A DNA stretch of 64,000 bases from Acidovorax delafieldii (GTDB taxonomy: Bacteria; Pseudomonadota; Gammaproteobacteria; Burkholderiales; Burkholderiaceae_C). The notes under the pieces are model-generated. The model did not search any database. It saw only the letters and a program-made list of their open reading frames with translations, and had not been told where the DNA came from. Of the stretch, positions 39,508 to 46,904 are shown piece by piece. Every line of letters starts with the position of its first letter. Position 1 is the first letter of the stretch. The stretch is taken from NCBI RefSeq assembly GCF_007993815.1, contig NZ_VJWE01000014.1, positions 310,001 to 374,000 of the forward strand. The letters are read 5' to 3'. The translations under genes and the position numbers were made by a program.

Positions 39508-40214
39508 GCGGCGCACACCTCACCGTGCAGAACCTGACCACGGGCTACCACGGCTTTCAGGTGCTGCAAGACCTGGCACTGGAAGCGGCGCCCGGCATCA
39601 CCGTCATCGTGGGCCCCAACGGCGCGGGCAAGACCACGCTGCTCAAGGCCCTGGCGGGCCTGCTGCCGCGCCAAGGCTCGGTGACGCTCGACGGCCAGGC
39701 CGTGCCTGCGATGAACGCCACGGCCTGCGTGCAACGCGGCCTGGCGCTGGTCGCCGAAGGTCGCCAGCTGTTCCCGCAGATGACGGTGACAGAAAACCTG
39801 GAGCTGGGCGGCTGGCTGGTGCCGTCACGCGTGCGCGCCGAGCGGTTGCACCAGGCGTTTGAAGACTTTCCCCGTCTCAAGGAACGCGCTACACAGCTCG
39901 CCGGCACCATGAGCGGCGGCGAGCAGCAGATGGTGGCCGTGGCCCGCGCCATGATGAGCGGCCCGCACCTCTTGATGCTGGACGAGCCCTCGCTGGGCCT
40001 GGCGCCGCGCATGGTCGATGAGCTGCTGGCCATCGTGCAGCGCATCGCCGCGCAAGGCGTCACCGTGCTCATGGTGGAGCAGAACGTGCGCAAGGCGCTG
40101 CAGATCGCGCAGCGCGGCTATGTGCTGGAGCGCGGACGCATTGTGGCGTCTGGCGAAGCCTCTGACTTGCTGAAGTCCGACGTGGTGCGCCAAGCCTACC
40201 TGGGCGTGGCCTGA
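39504..40214 (+). CDS. livF: LivF-type ABC ATPase
   Basis: A 236-aa ABC ATPase with intact motifs: Walker [11 protein letters not shown]-loop and LivF block RGLALVAEGRQLFPQMTVTENLELGGW, signature TMSGGEQQMVAVARAMMSGP, Walker B LLMLDEPSLGLAPRMV and switch MVEQNVRKALQIAQRGYVLERGRIV. It energises the Liv-type importer with the livG-type subunit, whose stop codon it overlaps (ATGA). It is the last gene of the coupled block; a family B repeat follows after a few bases, and the aldehyde dehydrogenase gene after about 220 bases. Confidence 0.93.
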   Translation: MSGAHLTVQNLTTGYHGFQVLQDLALEAAPGITVIVGPNGAGKTTLLKALAGLLPRQGSVTLDGQAVPAMNATACVQRGLALVAEGRQLFPQMTVTENLELGGWLVPSRVRAERLHQAFEDFPRLKERATQLAGTMSGGEQQMVAVARAMMSGPHLLMLDEPSLGLAPRMVDELLAIVQRIAAQGVTVLMVEQNVRKALQIAQRGYVLERGRIVASGEASDLLKSDVVRQAYLGVA

Positions 40215-40221
40215 AATCTAT

Positions 40222-40320
40222 GAAGCACCCCCTGAGTCGCTTCGCGCCTTCCCCCTCTCCTTCGGGAGGGGAACGCCCCCAGCGCGGCGGGGCTGCCCTT
40301 GCGCGGGGGCACTGGCCTCG
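40222..40320 (+). repeat. Family B repeat, copy 3
   Basis: Lies directly after the livF-type stop: GAAGCACCCCCTGAGTCGC, then a nested hairpin CCCTCTCCTTCGGGAGGGG, then CGCGGCGGGGCTGCCCTTGC. The first 19 bases are the same as in copy 4. No T-run follows. It lies between livF and the aldehyde dehydrogenase gene, both rightward. Confidence 0.7.
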
Positions 40321-40431
40321 GCACCGCCGGTTTCGGGAGCCGTAGGTCATCGCGAAAACCGTGCGGCGTTATCGCCTCCCATCATTTCGATTGCTTCTAT
40401 TTTCTTTTTTGCCATCCAGGAGATTTATTCC

Positions 40432-41883
40432 ATGACTGCCATTGCCATGTTGATCAACGGCGAGCGCGTGCAAGCCACCGGCGGCGCCACGTTTGAGCGT
40501 CGCAACCCGCTCGATGGTTCGGTCGCCACCACGGCACCCGCTGCCAGCGTGGCCGACGCCAAGGCCGCTGCCGACGCGGCTGCCAAGGCCTTCCCGGCCT
40601 GGTCGGCCCTGGGCCCCAACGCGCGCCGCGCGCTGCTGCTCAAGGCGGCACATGCGCTGGAGGCCCGCACGGCCGACTTCGCCGTGGCCATGGCGGCCGA
40701 GACCGGCGCCTCGGGCATGTGGGCGGGCTTTAACGTGCACCTGGCTGCAGGACTGCTGCAAGAAGCCGCCGCGCTGACCACGCAGATTGCGGGCGAGGTG
40801 ATCCCTTCCGACGTGCCCGGCAGCCTGGCCATGGGCGTGCGCCAGGCAGCGGGTGTGGTGCTGGGCATTGCACCGTGGAACGCACCCGTCATCCTGGGCG
40901 TGCGCGCCATTGCCACGCCGCTGGCGTGCGGCAACACGGTGATCCTGAAGGGGTCGGAGTTGTGCCCCGCCACACACGGCCTCATCATCGAGGCGCTGCA
41001 GGAGGCCGGCTTGCCCCCCGGCGTGGTGAACTTTGTGACCAACGCACCCGCCGACGCAGGCGCCGTCGTCGAGGCCATCGTGGCCCACCCGGCAGTGCGC
41101 CGCATCAACTTCACCGGCTCCACCAAGGTGGGCCGCATCATTGCGCAGACCTGCGCCAAGTACCTCAAGCCCGTGGTGCTGGAACTGGGTGGCAAGGCCC
41201 CCCTGCTGGTGCTGGATGACGCGGACATCGACGCCGCTGTCGCAGGCACCGTGTTCGGCGCATTCGCCAACTCGGGCCAGATCTGCATGTCCACCGAACG
41301 CATCATCGTGGACAACGCCGTGGCCGACGAGTTCGTGGCCAAGCTGGGCGCGCGTGCCAAGGCCCTGCCCCTGGGCGACCCGCGCAAGGGCCCGGTGGTG
41401 CTGGGATCGGTGGTGGACATGGCCACGGTGCAGCGCTGCAACGCCCTCATCGACGACGCGCTGGCCAAGGGCGCCAAGCTGGTCTGCGGCGGCAAGAGCG
41501 ACAGCACGCTGATGCAGGCCACGGTGCTCGACCATGTGACGGCCGCGATGGACATCTACCGCGAAGAATCCTTCGGCCCCGTCAAACCCGTGGTGCGCGT
41601 GAATGGTGTGGAGGAAGCCATTGCCTGCGCCAACGACAACGAGTTCGGCCTGTCATCCGCCGTGTTCAGCCGCGATGTAGCCAAGGCCTGGAACGTGGCG
41701 GCACGCATCGAGTCGGGCATCTGCCACGTCAACGGCCCCACGGTGCATGACGAAGGCCAGATGCCTTTTGGCGGCGTGAAAAGTTCGGGCTATGGCCGCT
41801 TTGGCGGCATGGCCGGCGTACGTGAATTCACCGAACTGCGCTGGATCACGGTGCAGACCACGCCGCGCCACTATCCGTTCTGA
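40432..41883 (+). CDS. Aromatic-type aldehyde dehydrogenase (vanillin/salicylaldehyde/benzaldehyde group)
   Basis: A 483-aa NAD(P)-dependent aldehyde dehydrogenase. GIAPWNAPVILGVRAIATPLACGNTVILKGSE is the coenzyme-binding region, INFTGSTKVGRIIAQ the nucleotide loop, VVLELGGKAPLLVL carries the catalytic Glu, and FANSGQICMSTERIIV the catalytic Cys (Cys in GQICMS). The C-terminal part has REESFGPVKPVVRVNGVEEAI and GICHVNGPTVHDEGQMPFGGVKSSGYGRFGG. The GQICMSTERI block is what I associate with NahF/Vdh-type aromatic aldehyde dehydrogenases rather than the more common GQ.C....R types. It follows a Liv-type importer and a FeaR-like regulator, so it may oxidise an imported aromatic aldehyde or one formed from an amine. 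AGGAG precedes the ATG. It ends at a hairpin within a family A repeat. Confidence 0.85.
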   Translation: MTAIAMLINGERVQATGGATFERRNPLDGSVATTAPAASVADAKAAADAAAKAFPAWSALGPNARRALLLKAAHALEARTADFAVAMAAETGASGMWAGFNVHLAAGLLQEAAALTTQIAGEVIPSDVPGSLAMGVRQAAGVVLGIAPWNAPVILGVRAIATPLACGNTVILKGSELCPATHGLIIEALQEAGLPPGVVNFVTNAPADAGAVVEAIVAHPAVRRINFTGSTKVGRIIAQTCAKYLKPVVLELGGKAPLLVLDDADIDAAVAGTVFGAFANSGQICMSTERIIVDNAVADEFVAKLGARAKALPLGDPRKGPVVLGSVVDMATVQRCNALIDDALAKGAKLVCGGKSDSTLMQATVLDHVTAAMDIYREESFGPVKPVVRVNGVEEAIACANDNEFGLSSAVFSRDVAKAWNVAARIESGICHVNGPTVHDEGQMPFGGVKSSGYGRFGGMAGVREFTELRWITVQTTPRHYPF

Positions 41884-41940
41884 ATATCAAAAAAGATAGC
41901 ACCTAGCGCATGATTTACCTGCGCCAGGTGCCACTTTTCT
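41884..41940 (+). repeat. Family A repeat, copy 5
   Basis: ATATCAAAAAAGATAGCAC, then CTAGCGCATGATTTACCTGC and GCCAGGTGCC. It shares the ATAGC, GCGCATGATT and TGCGCC elements with other copies. It begins immediately after the aldehyde dehydrogenase stop and forms a terminator-like hairpin. Confidence 0.6.
41899..41940 (+). terminator. Terminator of the aldehyde dehydrogenase gene (inside a family A repeat)
   Basis: GCACCTAGCGCA (41899-41910) pairs with TGCGCCAGGTGC (41920-41931) with one mismatch around a nine-base loop, followed by CACTTTTCTT. It lies between convergent genes, ALDH and tsaD, and could act in both directions. Confidence 0.65.
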
Positions 41941-41946
41941 TCAAAA

Positions 41947-42987
41947 TCACACGGTGATGGCATCCAGCGGCCAGCGCGGCTTCACGTCAAAGGCGTAGTC
42001 GGTGTTGGCCTGCTGCTGCCCTGCCTGCAGCCGCATGGCCGCTGCCATGGCAATCATGGCGCCGTTGTCGGTGCACAGGTGCAGCTCAGGGTAGTGCACG
42101 CGCACCTTGGCCGCAGCGCAGGCCGCATTGAGTTGCGCACGCAGGTGCCGGTTGGCCCCTACGCCACCGGCGACCACCACACGTTTCAGGCCGGTCTGCT
42201 TGAGCGCGGCCAGCGTCTTCTTCACCAGCACTTCGACAATCGCAGCCTCGGTGCTCGCCGCCAGGTCGGCCTTGCGTGCCTCCAGCTCATCGCCCAGCTT
42301 CTTGGCCTGCGTGAGCACCGCTGTCTTGAGCCCGGCAAAAGAGAAGTCGAGATTGCCGCTGTGCAGCAGCGGGCGTGGCAGCTTGAAGGCCGTGGCATCG
42401 CCCTGCTCAGCCAGGCGCGACAGCGCAGGGCCCCCGGGGTAGCCCAGGCCCATGAGTTTGGCGGACTTGTCGAACGCCTCGCCAGCCGCATCGTCAATGG
42501 TCTCGCCCAGAATCTCGTAACGGCCCACGCCATCCACCCGCATCAGCTGCGTGTGGCCGCCCGAGACGAGCAGGGCCACAAAAGGGAACTCTGGCGGGTC
42601 GGCGCTGAGGAAGGGCGACAGCAGGTGCCCCTCCAGGTGGTGCACGCCCAGCACCGGCTTGTTCAGCGCCGCACCCAGCGCGCAGGCCACGCCAGCGCCT
42701 ACCAGCAGCGCACCCGCCAGGCCCGGGCCGCGCGTGTAGGCCACCACGTCCACATCGGCCAGCGACTGGCCAGACTCGGTAAGCACCTGCGTTGCCAGCG
42801 GCAGCACGCGGCGGATGTGATCACGGCTGGCCAGTTCGGGGACCACGCCGCCATAGGCCTGGTGCATCTCGATCTGGCTGTGCAGCGCGTGCGCCAGCAG
42901 CGTAGGCACGGCATTGCCCGTGGAACGGACCAATGCCACGCCCGTCTCGTCGCACGAAGATTCAATACCCAGGATCAGCAAGCTCAT
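41947..42987 (-). CDS. tsaD: tRNA N6-adenosine threonylcarbamoyltransferase
   Basis: A 346-aa TsaD/Gcp/Kae1 protein. [16 protein letters not shown] starts the ASKHA fold, [23 protein letters not shown] is a family block, and [12 protein letters not shown] carries the two metal-binding His (HxEGH). [19 protein letters not shown] and [17 protein letters not shown] are nucleotide-binding segments. With TsaB and TsaE it transfers the threonylcarbamoyl group to A37 of tRNAs that read ANN codons, giving t6A. The usual proteobacterial neighbour rpsU is not seen here. It is transcribed leftward, convergent with the aldehyde dehydrogenase gene, and begins 45 bases from the stop of a LivK-type lipoprotein gene on the same strand. 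Confidence 0.96.
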   Translation of the reverse strand: MSLLILGIESSCDETGVALVRSTGNAVPTLLAHALHSQIEMHQAYGGVVPELASRDHIRRVLPLATQVLTESGQSLADVDVVAYTRGPGLAGALLVGAGVACALGAALNKPVLGVHHLEGHLLSPFLSADPPEFPFVALLVSGGHTQLMRVDGVGRYEILGETIDDAAGEAFDKSAKLMGLGYPGGPALSRLAEQGDATAFKLPRPLLHSGNLDFSFAGLKTAVLTQAKKLGDELEARKADLAASTEAAIVEVLVKKTLAALKQTGLKRVVVAGGVGANRHLRAQLNAACAAAKVRVHYPELHLCTDNGAMIAMAAAMRLQAGQQQANTDYAFDVKPRWPLDAITV

Positions 42988-43031
42988 GCCCCGAGTGTAA
43001 AACCCGGGGCCGATCCGTCCCGGAGGGCTGT

Positions 43032-44192
43032 TTACCAGCGGTCCGACCGCATGCGCAGTTCCCAGTTGCCGCTGCGCAGCTCGTACACACCCACGGCACC
43101 GTAGCGTTGCTCGCCCTTCTCATCCCAGGTCATGGTGCCAATCACCGGGGCATAGCCGTTGATGCTGTGCAGGGCCTTGGTGATTTCCTTGGGGTCGGCG
43201 GACTTGGCTTTCTGGATGGCTGCTGAGAGCACATACGTGCTGTCGTAGCTGTAGTGGCCGCCATAGGCAGGAGGCTTCTTGAAGGCGGCGATGTACTTTT
43301 CCAGGAAGGGCTTGCCGGTGGTGAACTCCTTGGCTTCCAGCACTGGCGAGGTGGCGTACAGCCCCTGCACGATGCCTGCGCCCTTGGTCATGTCGGTGGT
43401 CTTGATGGTGTCGCCACCCAGCAGGCTGACCTTGGTGTGGTCTACCTTCTTGAGCGCTTCGAGCAGCGCCAGGGCCTGGAAGTCGTTGAGGGTAGAAACA
43501 ATCACCTCCACGTTGGCGGCCTTGAGTTCACCGGCCAGCTCGTCGAAGGCCACGGTCTTGTCGTCGAACGACTTGCGCACCACCACTTCCTTTTTCTCGG
43601 TCTTGAGCTGTTCGGCAGCGCCATCGGCCAGGCCCTTGCCGTAAGGGGTGCCGTCGTCCAGCGCGGCGTAGCGGTTGGCGCCCAGCTGCGTGGCCGCAAA
43701 GGAGCCGATGGCGCGCGCCTGCAAGGTGTCGTTGGCCACCATGCGGAACGTGGTGGGAAACCCGAGCTGCGTGAACTTGGGATTGGTGGAGATGGCGATC
43801 TGTGGAATGTCCTTGGCGGCGTAGATGGGGGCGGTCTCAATGCTCACGCCCGAGTTGAGGTGGCCCACCACGGCTACCACGCCCGCATCCACCAGCTGCT
43901 GGGCGACCGCCTTGCCGGTGGTGGCGTCGGCCTTGTCATCCACGGACACGACCTCCAAGGTCACGCGCTTGCCGTCCACGGTGTAGCCGGACTTGTTGAG
44001 TTCCTCCACCGCCAGCTTCACGCCATTGAGCAGATCCTGCCCCAGGGCGCCCAGCGGGCCGCTCAAAGGCTGTGCAACACCAATTTTGATGGTGTCCGGC
44101 ACCTTGCCGCATCCGGTCAGGAGTGCAGCAGTCGCCACTGCGGTCAAGGCCAGGCTGGCCGAGAAGCGGCGCCGGTTCATGTGCTTGTTCAT
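43032..44192 (-). CDS. LivK-type substrate-binding lipoprotein
   Basis: A 386-aa binding protein. The N-terminus [29 protein letters not shown] carries a basic RRR stretch and a lipobox LLTGC, so it is probably anchored as a lipoprotein. The binding fold begins [66 protein letters not shown] is the classical LivJ/LivK hinge block, with Ser/Thr residues that contact the ligand alpha-carboxylate and amine. This is the most canonical branched-chain amino acid binding protein of the four in the window. No permease gene adjoins it. It is separated by about 260 bases from the divergent nasT gene and precedes tsaD on the same strand. Confidence 0.88.
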   Translation of the reverse strand: MNKHMNRRRFSASLALTAVATAALLTGCGKVPDTIKIGVAQPLSGPLGALGQDLLNGVKLAVEELNKSGYTVDGKRVTLEVVSVDDKADATTGKAVAQQLVDAGVVAVVGHLNSGVSIETAPIYAAKDIPQIAISTNPKFTQLGFPTTFRMVANDTLQARAIGSFAATQLGANRYAALDDGTPYGKGLADGAAEQLKTEKKEVVVRKSFDDKTVAFDELAGELKAANVEVIVSTLNDFQALALLEALKKVDHTKVSLLGGDTIKTTDMTKGAGIVQGLYATSPVLEAKEFTTGKPFLEKYIAAFKKPPAYGGHYSYDSTYVLSAAIQKAKSADPKEITKALHSINGYAPVIGTMTWDEKGEQRYGAVGVYELRSGNWELRMRSDRW

Positions 44193-44449
44193 GCAAAAAA
44201 CTCCATTTCAGTGTGTCTGTGTGACCAGATGTATATGCGACGCCCTGCTGGGTGAGCTACCGGGTATGCCCTCCCACGGTGTCAGTATTAGCAACTTTCA
44301 GGCCCCACAACGGGGGCCAGGGCACCCAGGCGTGGCGGGCCTGGGGCGGGTATGGGCCCTGCGTGAAAGCCCATCGCAGCGGCGCTCTGGGGCCGTGCAC
44401 CACCCCGGCGCACCAATTTGTGGCGTAAAAATTGCTTATGCTTACGGGT

Positions 44450-45076
44450 ATGAATGAGGCTTTGCGCATCGTGGTGGTTGCCCCGGATCTGGCAGTCGCC
44501 GACCCTGACGACGAACACGCCGTGGAGCAGGCGGAACGGTCGCGGGCGCTGCGCATCGGGCTGCTGGAGAACAACTTCAACCTGGTGGCCACGCTGCCCG
44601 CCGACGTGTTTCTGAGCGAGCGCATTGCCCAGCTGCAGCCTGACCTGATCATCGTGGACGCCGAGAGCGAGGCCCGCGACGCGCTGGAGCATGTGGTGAT
44701 GGCCACACGCGACGAACGCCGCCCCATCGTGATGTTCACCAACGATGAAGACACCTCGCACGTGAAGGACGCGGTGGCGGCCGGTGTGTCTGCCTATATC
44801 GTGGCAGGCTTGGCACCGCAGCGCATCCGCCCCATTCTGGACGTGGCCATGGCCCGCTTCCAGCACGAACAGGCCTTGCGCGCCGAGCTGGCCGACGCCA
44901 AGACCGAGCTCAAAGACCGCAAGACCATCGACCGCGCCAAGGGCCTGTTGATGCAGCGCCAGGGCCTGACCGAACAGGCCGCCTACGAGAAACTGCGCAA
45001 GACCGCCATGGACAAGGGCCTGAAGCTCGTGGACGTGGCTCAGCGCATGCTGGACGTGATGGATCTGCTGGGGTAA
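44450..45076 (+). CDS. nasT: NasT-like ANTAR-domain antitermination regulator
   Basis: A 208-aa two-domain protein. Residues 1-140 form a receiver-like domain: IIVDAES contains the Asp at the phospho-acceptor position, and IVMFTND the following strand, but the usual invariant Lys near YIVAGL is replaced, so it is a pseudo-receiver. The C-terminal ANTAR domain is TELKDRKTIDRAKGLLMQRQGLTEQAAYEKLRKTAMDKGLKLVDVAQRMLD, with the RAKG(L/I)LM core. ANTAR proteins bind RNA with two hexaloop hairpins and prevent termination. Such a target lies 330 bases downstream, in front of the nitrate transporter genes. In NasS-NasT systems the sensor NasS holds NasT in the absence of nitrate; no nasS is next to this gene. 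Start uncertain: ATG at 44438 and TTG at 44432 are also in frame. Confidence 0.88.
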   Translation: MNEALRIVVVAPDLAVADPDDEHAVEQAERSRALRIGLLENNFNLVATLPADVFLSERIAQLQPDLIIVDAESEARDALEHVVMATRDERRPIVMFTNDEDTSHVKDAVAAGVSAYIVAGLAPQRIRPILDVAMARFQHEQALRAELADAKTELKDRKTIDRAKGLLMQRQGLTEQAAYEKLRKTAMDKGLKLVDVAQRMLDVMDLLG

Positions 45077-45089
45077 AACCAGAGAACAA

Positions 45090-45195
45090 CCCCCTGAGCG
45101 GCTGCGCCGCTTCCCCCTTCTCTCGAATGACTGCGTCATTCGAGAGAAGGGGGACGATGCCCTCGCTGCGGGGCGGCCCTTGCTTGGCATCCCTC
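45090..45195 (+). repeat. Family B repeat, copy 2, with a 19-bp perfect hairpin
   Basis: Begins 13 bases after the nasT stop with CCCCCTGAGCGGCTGCGCCG. The nested arms CCCCCTTCTCTCGAATGAC (45113-45131) and their exact complement (45135-45153) leave a three-base loop. Then come GACGATGCCCTCGCTGCGGG and CTTGCTTGGCATCCCT, nearly identical to copy 1. Confidence 0.8.
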
Positions 45196-45408
45196 GCCTG
45201 GGCCGCGCCCAATTCCAAGGCCCCTCCCAAATGGTGCGCCGCACAAAGGCAGTGCGACCACACTGATCACAACAAGAACATCCCTGCTACAAGCCCCGCA
45301 GGCGTTTAGCGCTTATCAATCAACCGCAGACAGCTATCTATTCCACAGCAACCAACGCTCCAACATGGCGCAGCGCACGCTGGCACGCGCTTTGCATTGC
45401 ACAGTGCA

Positions 45409-45463
45409 AGACCAATGCAGGTCTGACCACTGACAGCACTGACCCAACGGCGGGCCGGTGCTG
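45409..45463 (+). ncRNA. Two-hairpin ANTAR (NasT) target in the nrtA leader
   Basis: Hairpin 1: AGACC (45409-45413), loop AATGCA, GGTCT (45420-45424). Hairpin 2: CAGCACTGACCC (45434-45445), loop AACGGC, GGGCCGGTGCTG (45452-45463), with one G-T pair and one mismatch. Both loops have six bases with A at position 1 and G at position 4, the pattern known for ANTAR-domain targets, and they are nine bases apart. A terminator at 45503-45576 follows before nrtA. Together with nasT upstream this fits transcription antitermination: NasT binding would let RNA polymerase pass into nrtABD when nitrate is present. Confidence 0.75.
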
Positions 45464-45502
45464 GCAAGGAGCCCCGGACCCGTTCCAGGCTCCAACCAGG
45501 AC

Positions 45503-45576
45503 AAAGGCGTCCCCACCCGCTCCCGGCGTTGCTTTGATGCAGCCGGGCGCGGTGTGAGGACGCCTTTTTTGTTTTT
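45503..45576 (+). terminator. Intrinsic terminator/attenuator in the nrtA leader
   Basis: AAAGGCGTCC (45503-45512) pairs with GGACGCCTTT (45558-45567), enclosing an inner CCCGGC/GCCGGG hairpin, and is followed by TTTTTTGTTTTT. It lies 20 bases before the nrtA start codon, upstream of the coding region, so it must be regulated rather than simply ending a gene. It is the probable switch controlled by the ANTAR target. Confidence 0.8.
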
Positions 45577-45596
45577 CACGCCACCAGGGATGCCCC

Positions 45597-46841
45597 ATGA
45601 CCGATCTGTTGAAAACCAGCCTCAACCGCCGCACCGTGCTGCAGGCCGCCACCGTGGGCGCTGTGGGTGTAAGCCCCGCGCTGCGCGCGCTCGTCCACGC
45701 AGCGGGCTCCGACGCCCCCGAGAAGAAGGAAGTCAAGATCGGCTTCATCCCGCTGACCGACTGCGCCAGCGTGGTCATGGCTTCGGTGCTGGGCTTCGAC
45801 AAGAAATACGGCGTGACCATCGTCCCCAACAAGGAAGCCAGCTGGGCCGGCGTGCGTGACAAGCTGGTGAACGGCGAACTGGACTTTGCCCATGTGCTCT
45901 ACGGCCTGGTCTATGGCGTGCATCTTGGCACCGCCGGTCCCAAGAAGGACATGGCCGTGCTGATGAACCTGAACAACAACGGTCAGGCCATCACCCTCTC
46001 CAAGGCCCTGGCCGACAAGGGTGCGGTGGATGGCCCGTCCCTGGCCAAGCTCATGGCCAGCGAGAAGCGTGAATACACATTTGCGGGCACCTTCCCCACC
46101 GGCACCCATGCAATGTGGATGCACTACTGGCTGGCAGCGGCGGGCATCAACCCGCTGTCGGGTGCCAAGCTCATCACCGTGCCCCCGCCGCAGATGGTGG
46201 CCAACATGCGCGTGGGCAACATGGACGGCTTTTGTGTGGGCGAGCCCTGGAACCACCGCGCCATCATGGATGGCATCGGCATCACGGCCAACACCACGCA
46301 GGACATCTGGAAGGACCATCCCGAGAAGGTACTGGGCACCACGGCCGAGTTCGTCAAGAAGTACCCCAACACTACGCGTGCCGTGATGATGGCCGTGCTC
46401 GAAGCCAGCCAGTGGATCGACGCCAGCCTGTCCAACAAGATGAAGATGGCCGAGACCGTGGCCGGCAAGGCGTATGTGAACACGGGCGTGGATGCCATCA
46501 ACCAGCGCATCCTGGGCCGCTACCAGAACGGTCTGGGCAAGACCTGGGACGACCCCAACCACATGAAGTTCTTCAACGACGGCGCGGTGAACTTCCCCTA
46601 CCTGTCGGACGGCATGTGGTTCCTGACCCAGCACAAGCGCTGGGGCTTGCTGAAGAGCCACCCCGACTACCTGGCCGTGGCCAAGGAAGTGAACCAGGTG
46701 GACCTGTACAAGTCGGTCGCCAGCGCCATGAAGATCAGCGTGCCCAAGGATGTGCTGCGCACCAGCAAATTCATCGACGGCGTGGTGTGGGACGGCAAGG
46801 ACCCCGCCAAGTACGCCGACGGCTTCAAGATCAAGGCCTGA
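45597..46841 (+). CDS. nrtA: Nitrate ABC transporter substrate-binding protein (NrtA/CmpA family)
   Basis: A 414-aa NrtA-like protein. The N-terminus SLNRRTVLQAATVGAVGVSPALRAL has a twin-arginine pattern, suggesting Tat export. The binding domain begins EVKIGFIPLTDCASVVMASVLGFDKKYGV and contains VPPPQMVANMRVGNMDGFCVGEPWNHRAI and TRAVMMAVLEASQWID, all NrtA/CmpA blocks. NasS sensors share this fold but lack export signals, so the Tat-like N-terminus argues for a transporter subunit. It captures nitrate (or nitrite; related proteins bind bicarbonate) for import by NrtB and NrtD encoded next. Its long leader carries the ANTAR target and a terminator. AGGGA lies about nine bases before the ATG. 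Confidence 0.9.
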   Translation: MTDLLKTSLNRRTVLQAATVGAVGVSPALRALVHAAGSDAPEKKEVKIGFIPLTDCASVVMASVLGFDKKYGVTIVPNKEASWAGVRDKLVNGELDFAHVLYGLVYGVHLGTAGPKKDMAVLMNLNNNGQAITLSKALADKGAVDGPSLAKLMASEKREYTFAGTFPTGTHAMWMHYWLAAAGINPLSGAKLITVPPPQMVANMRVGNMDGFCVGEPWNHRAIMDGIGITANTTQDIWKDHPEKVLGTTAEFVKKYPNTTRAVMMAVLEASQWIDASLSNKMKMAETVAGKAYVNTGVDAINQRILGRYQNGLGKTWDDPNHMKFFNDGAVNFPYLSDGMWFLTQHKRWGLLKSHPDYLAVAKEVNQVDLYKSVASAMKISVPKDVLRTSKFIDGVVWDGKDPAKYADGFKIKA

Positions 46842-46904
46842 CGGCAACCCTGCCCCAGCGCCCGCCCGGCCACCCCGCAAGCAAGCCCTGCACAGGAGAA
46901 AACC

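Noticed and set aside
45597-46841. Reading the NrtA-like protein as the NasS sensor
   Set aside because: It has a twin-arginine-like export signal and heads the permease/ATPase operon, which suits a periplasmic transporter subunit better.
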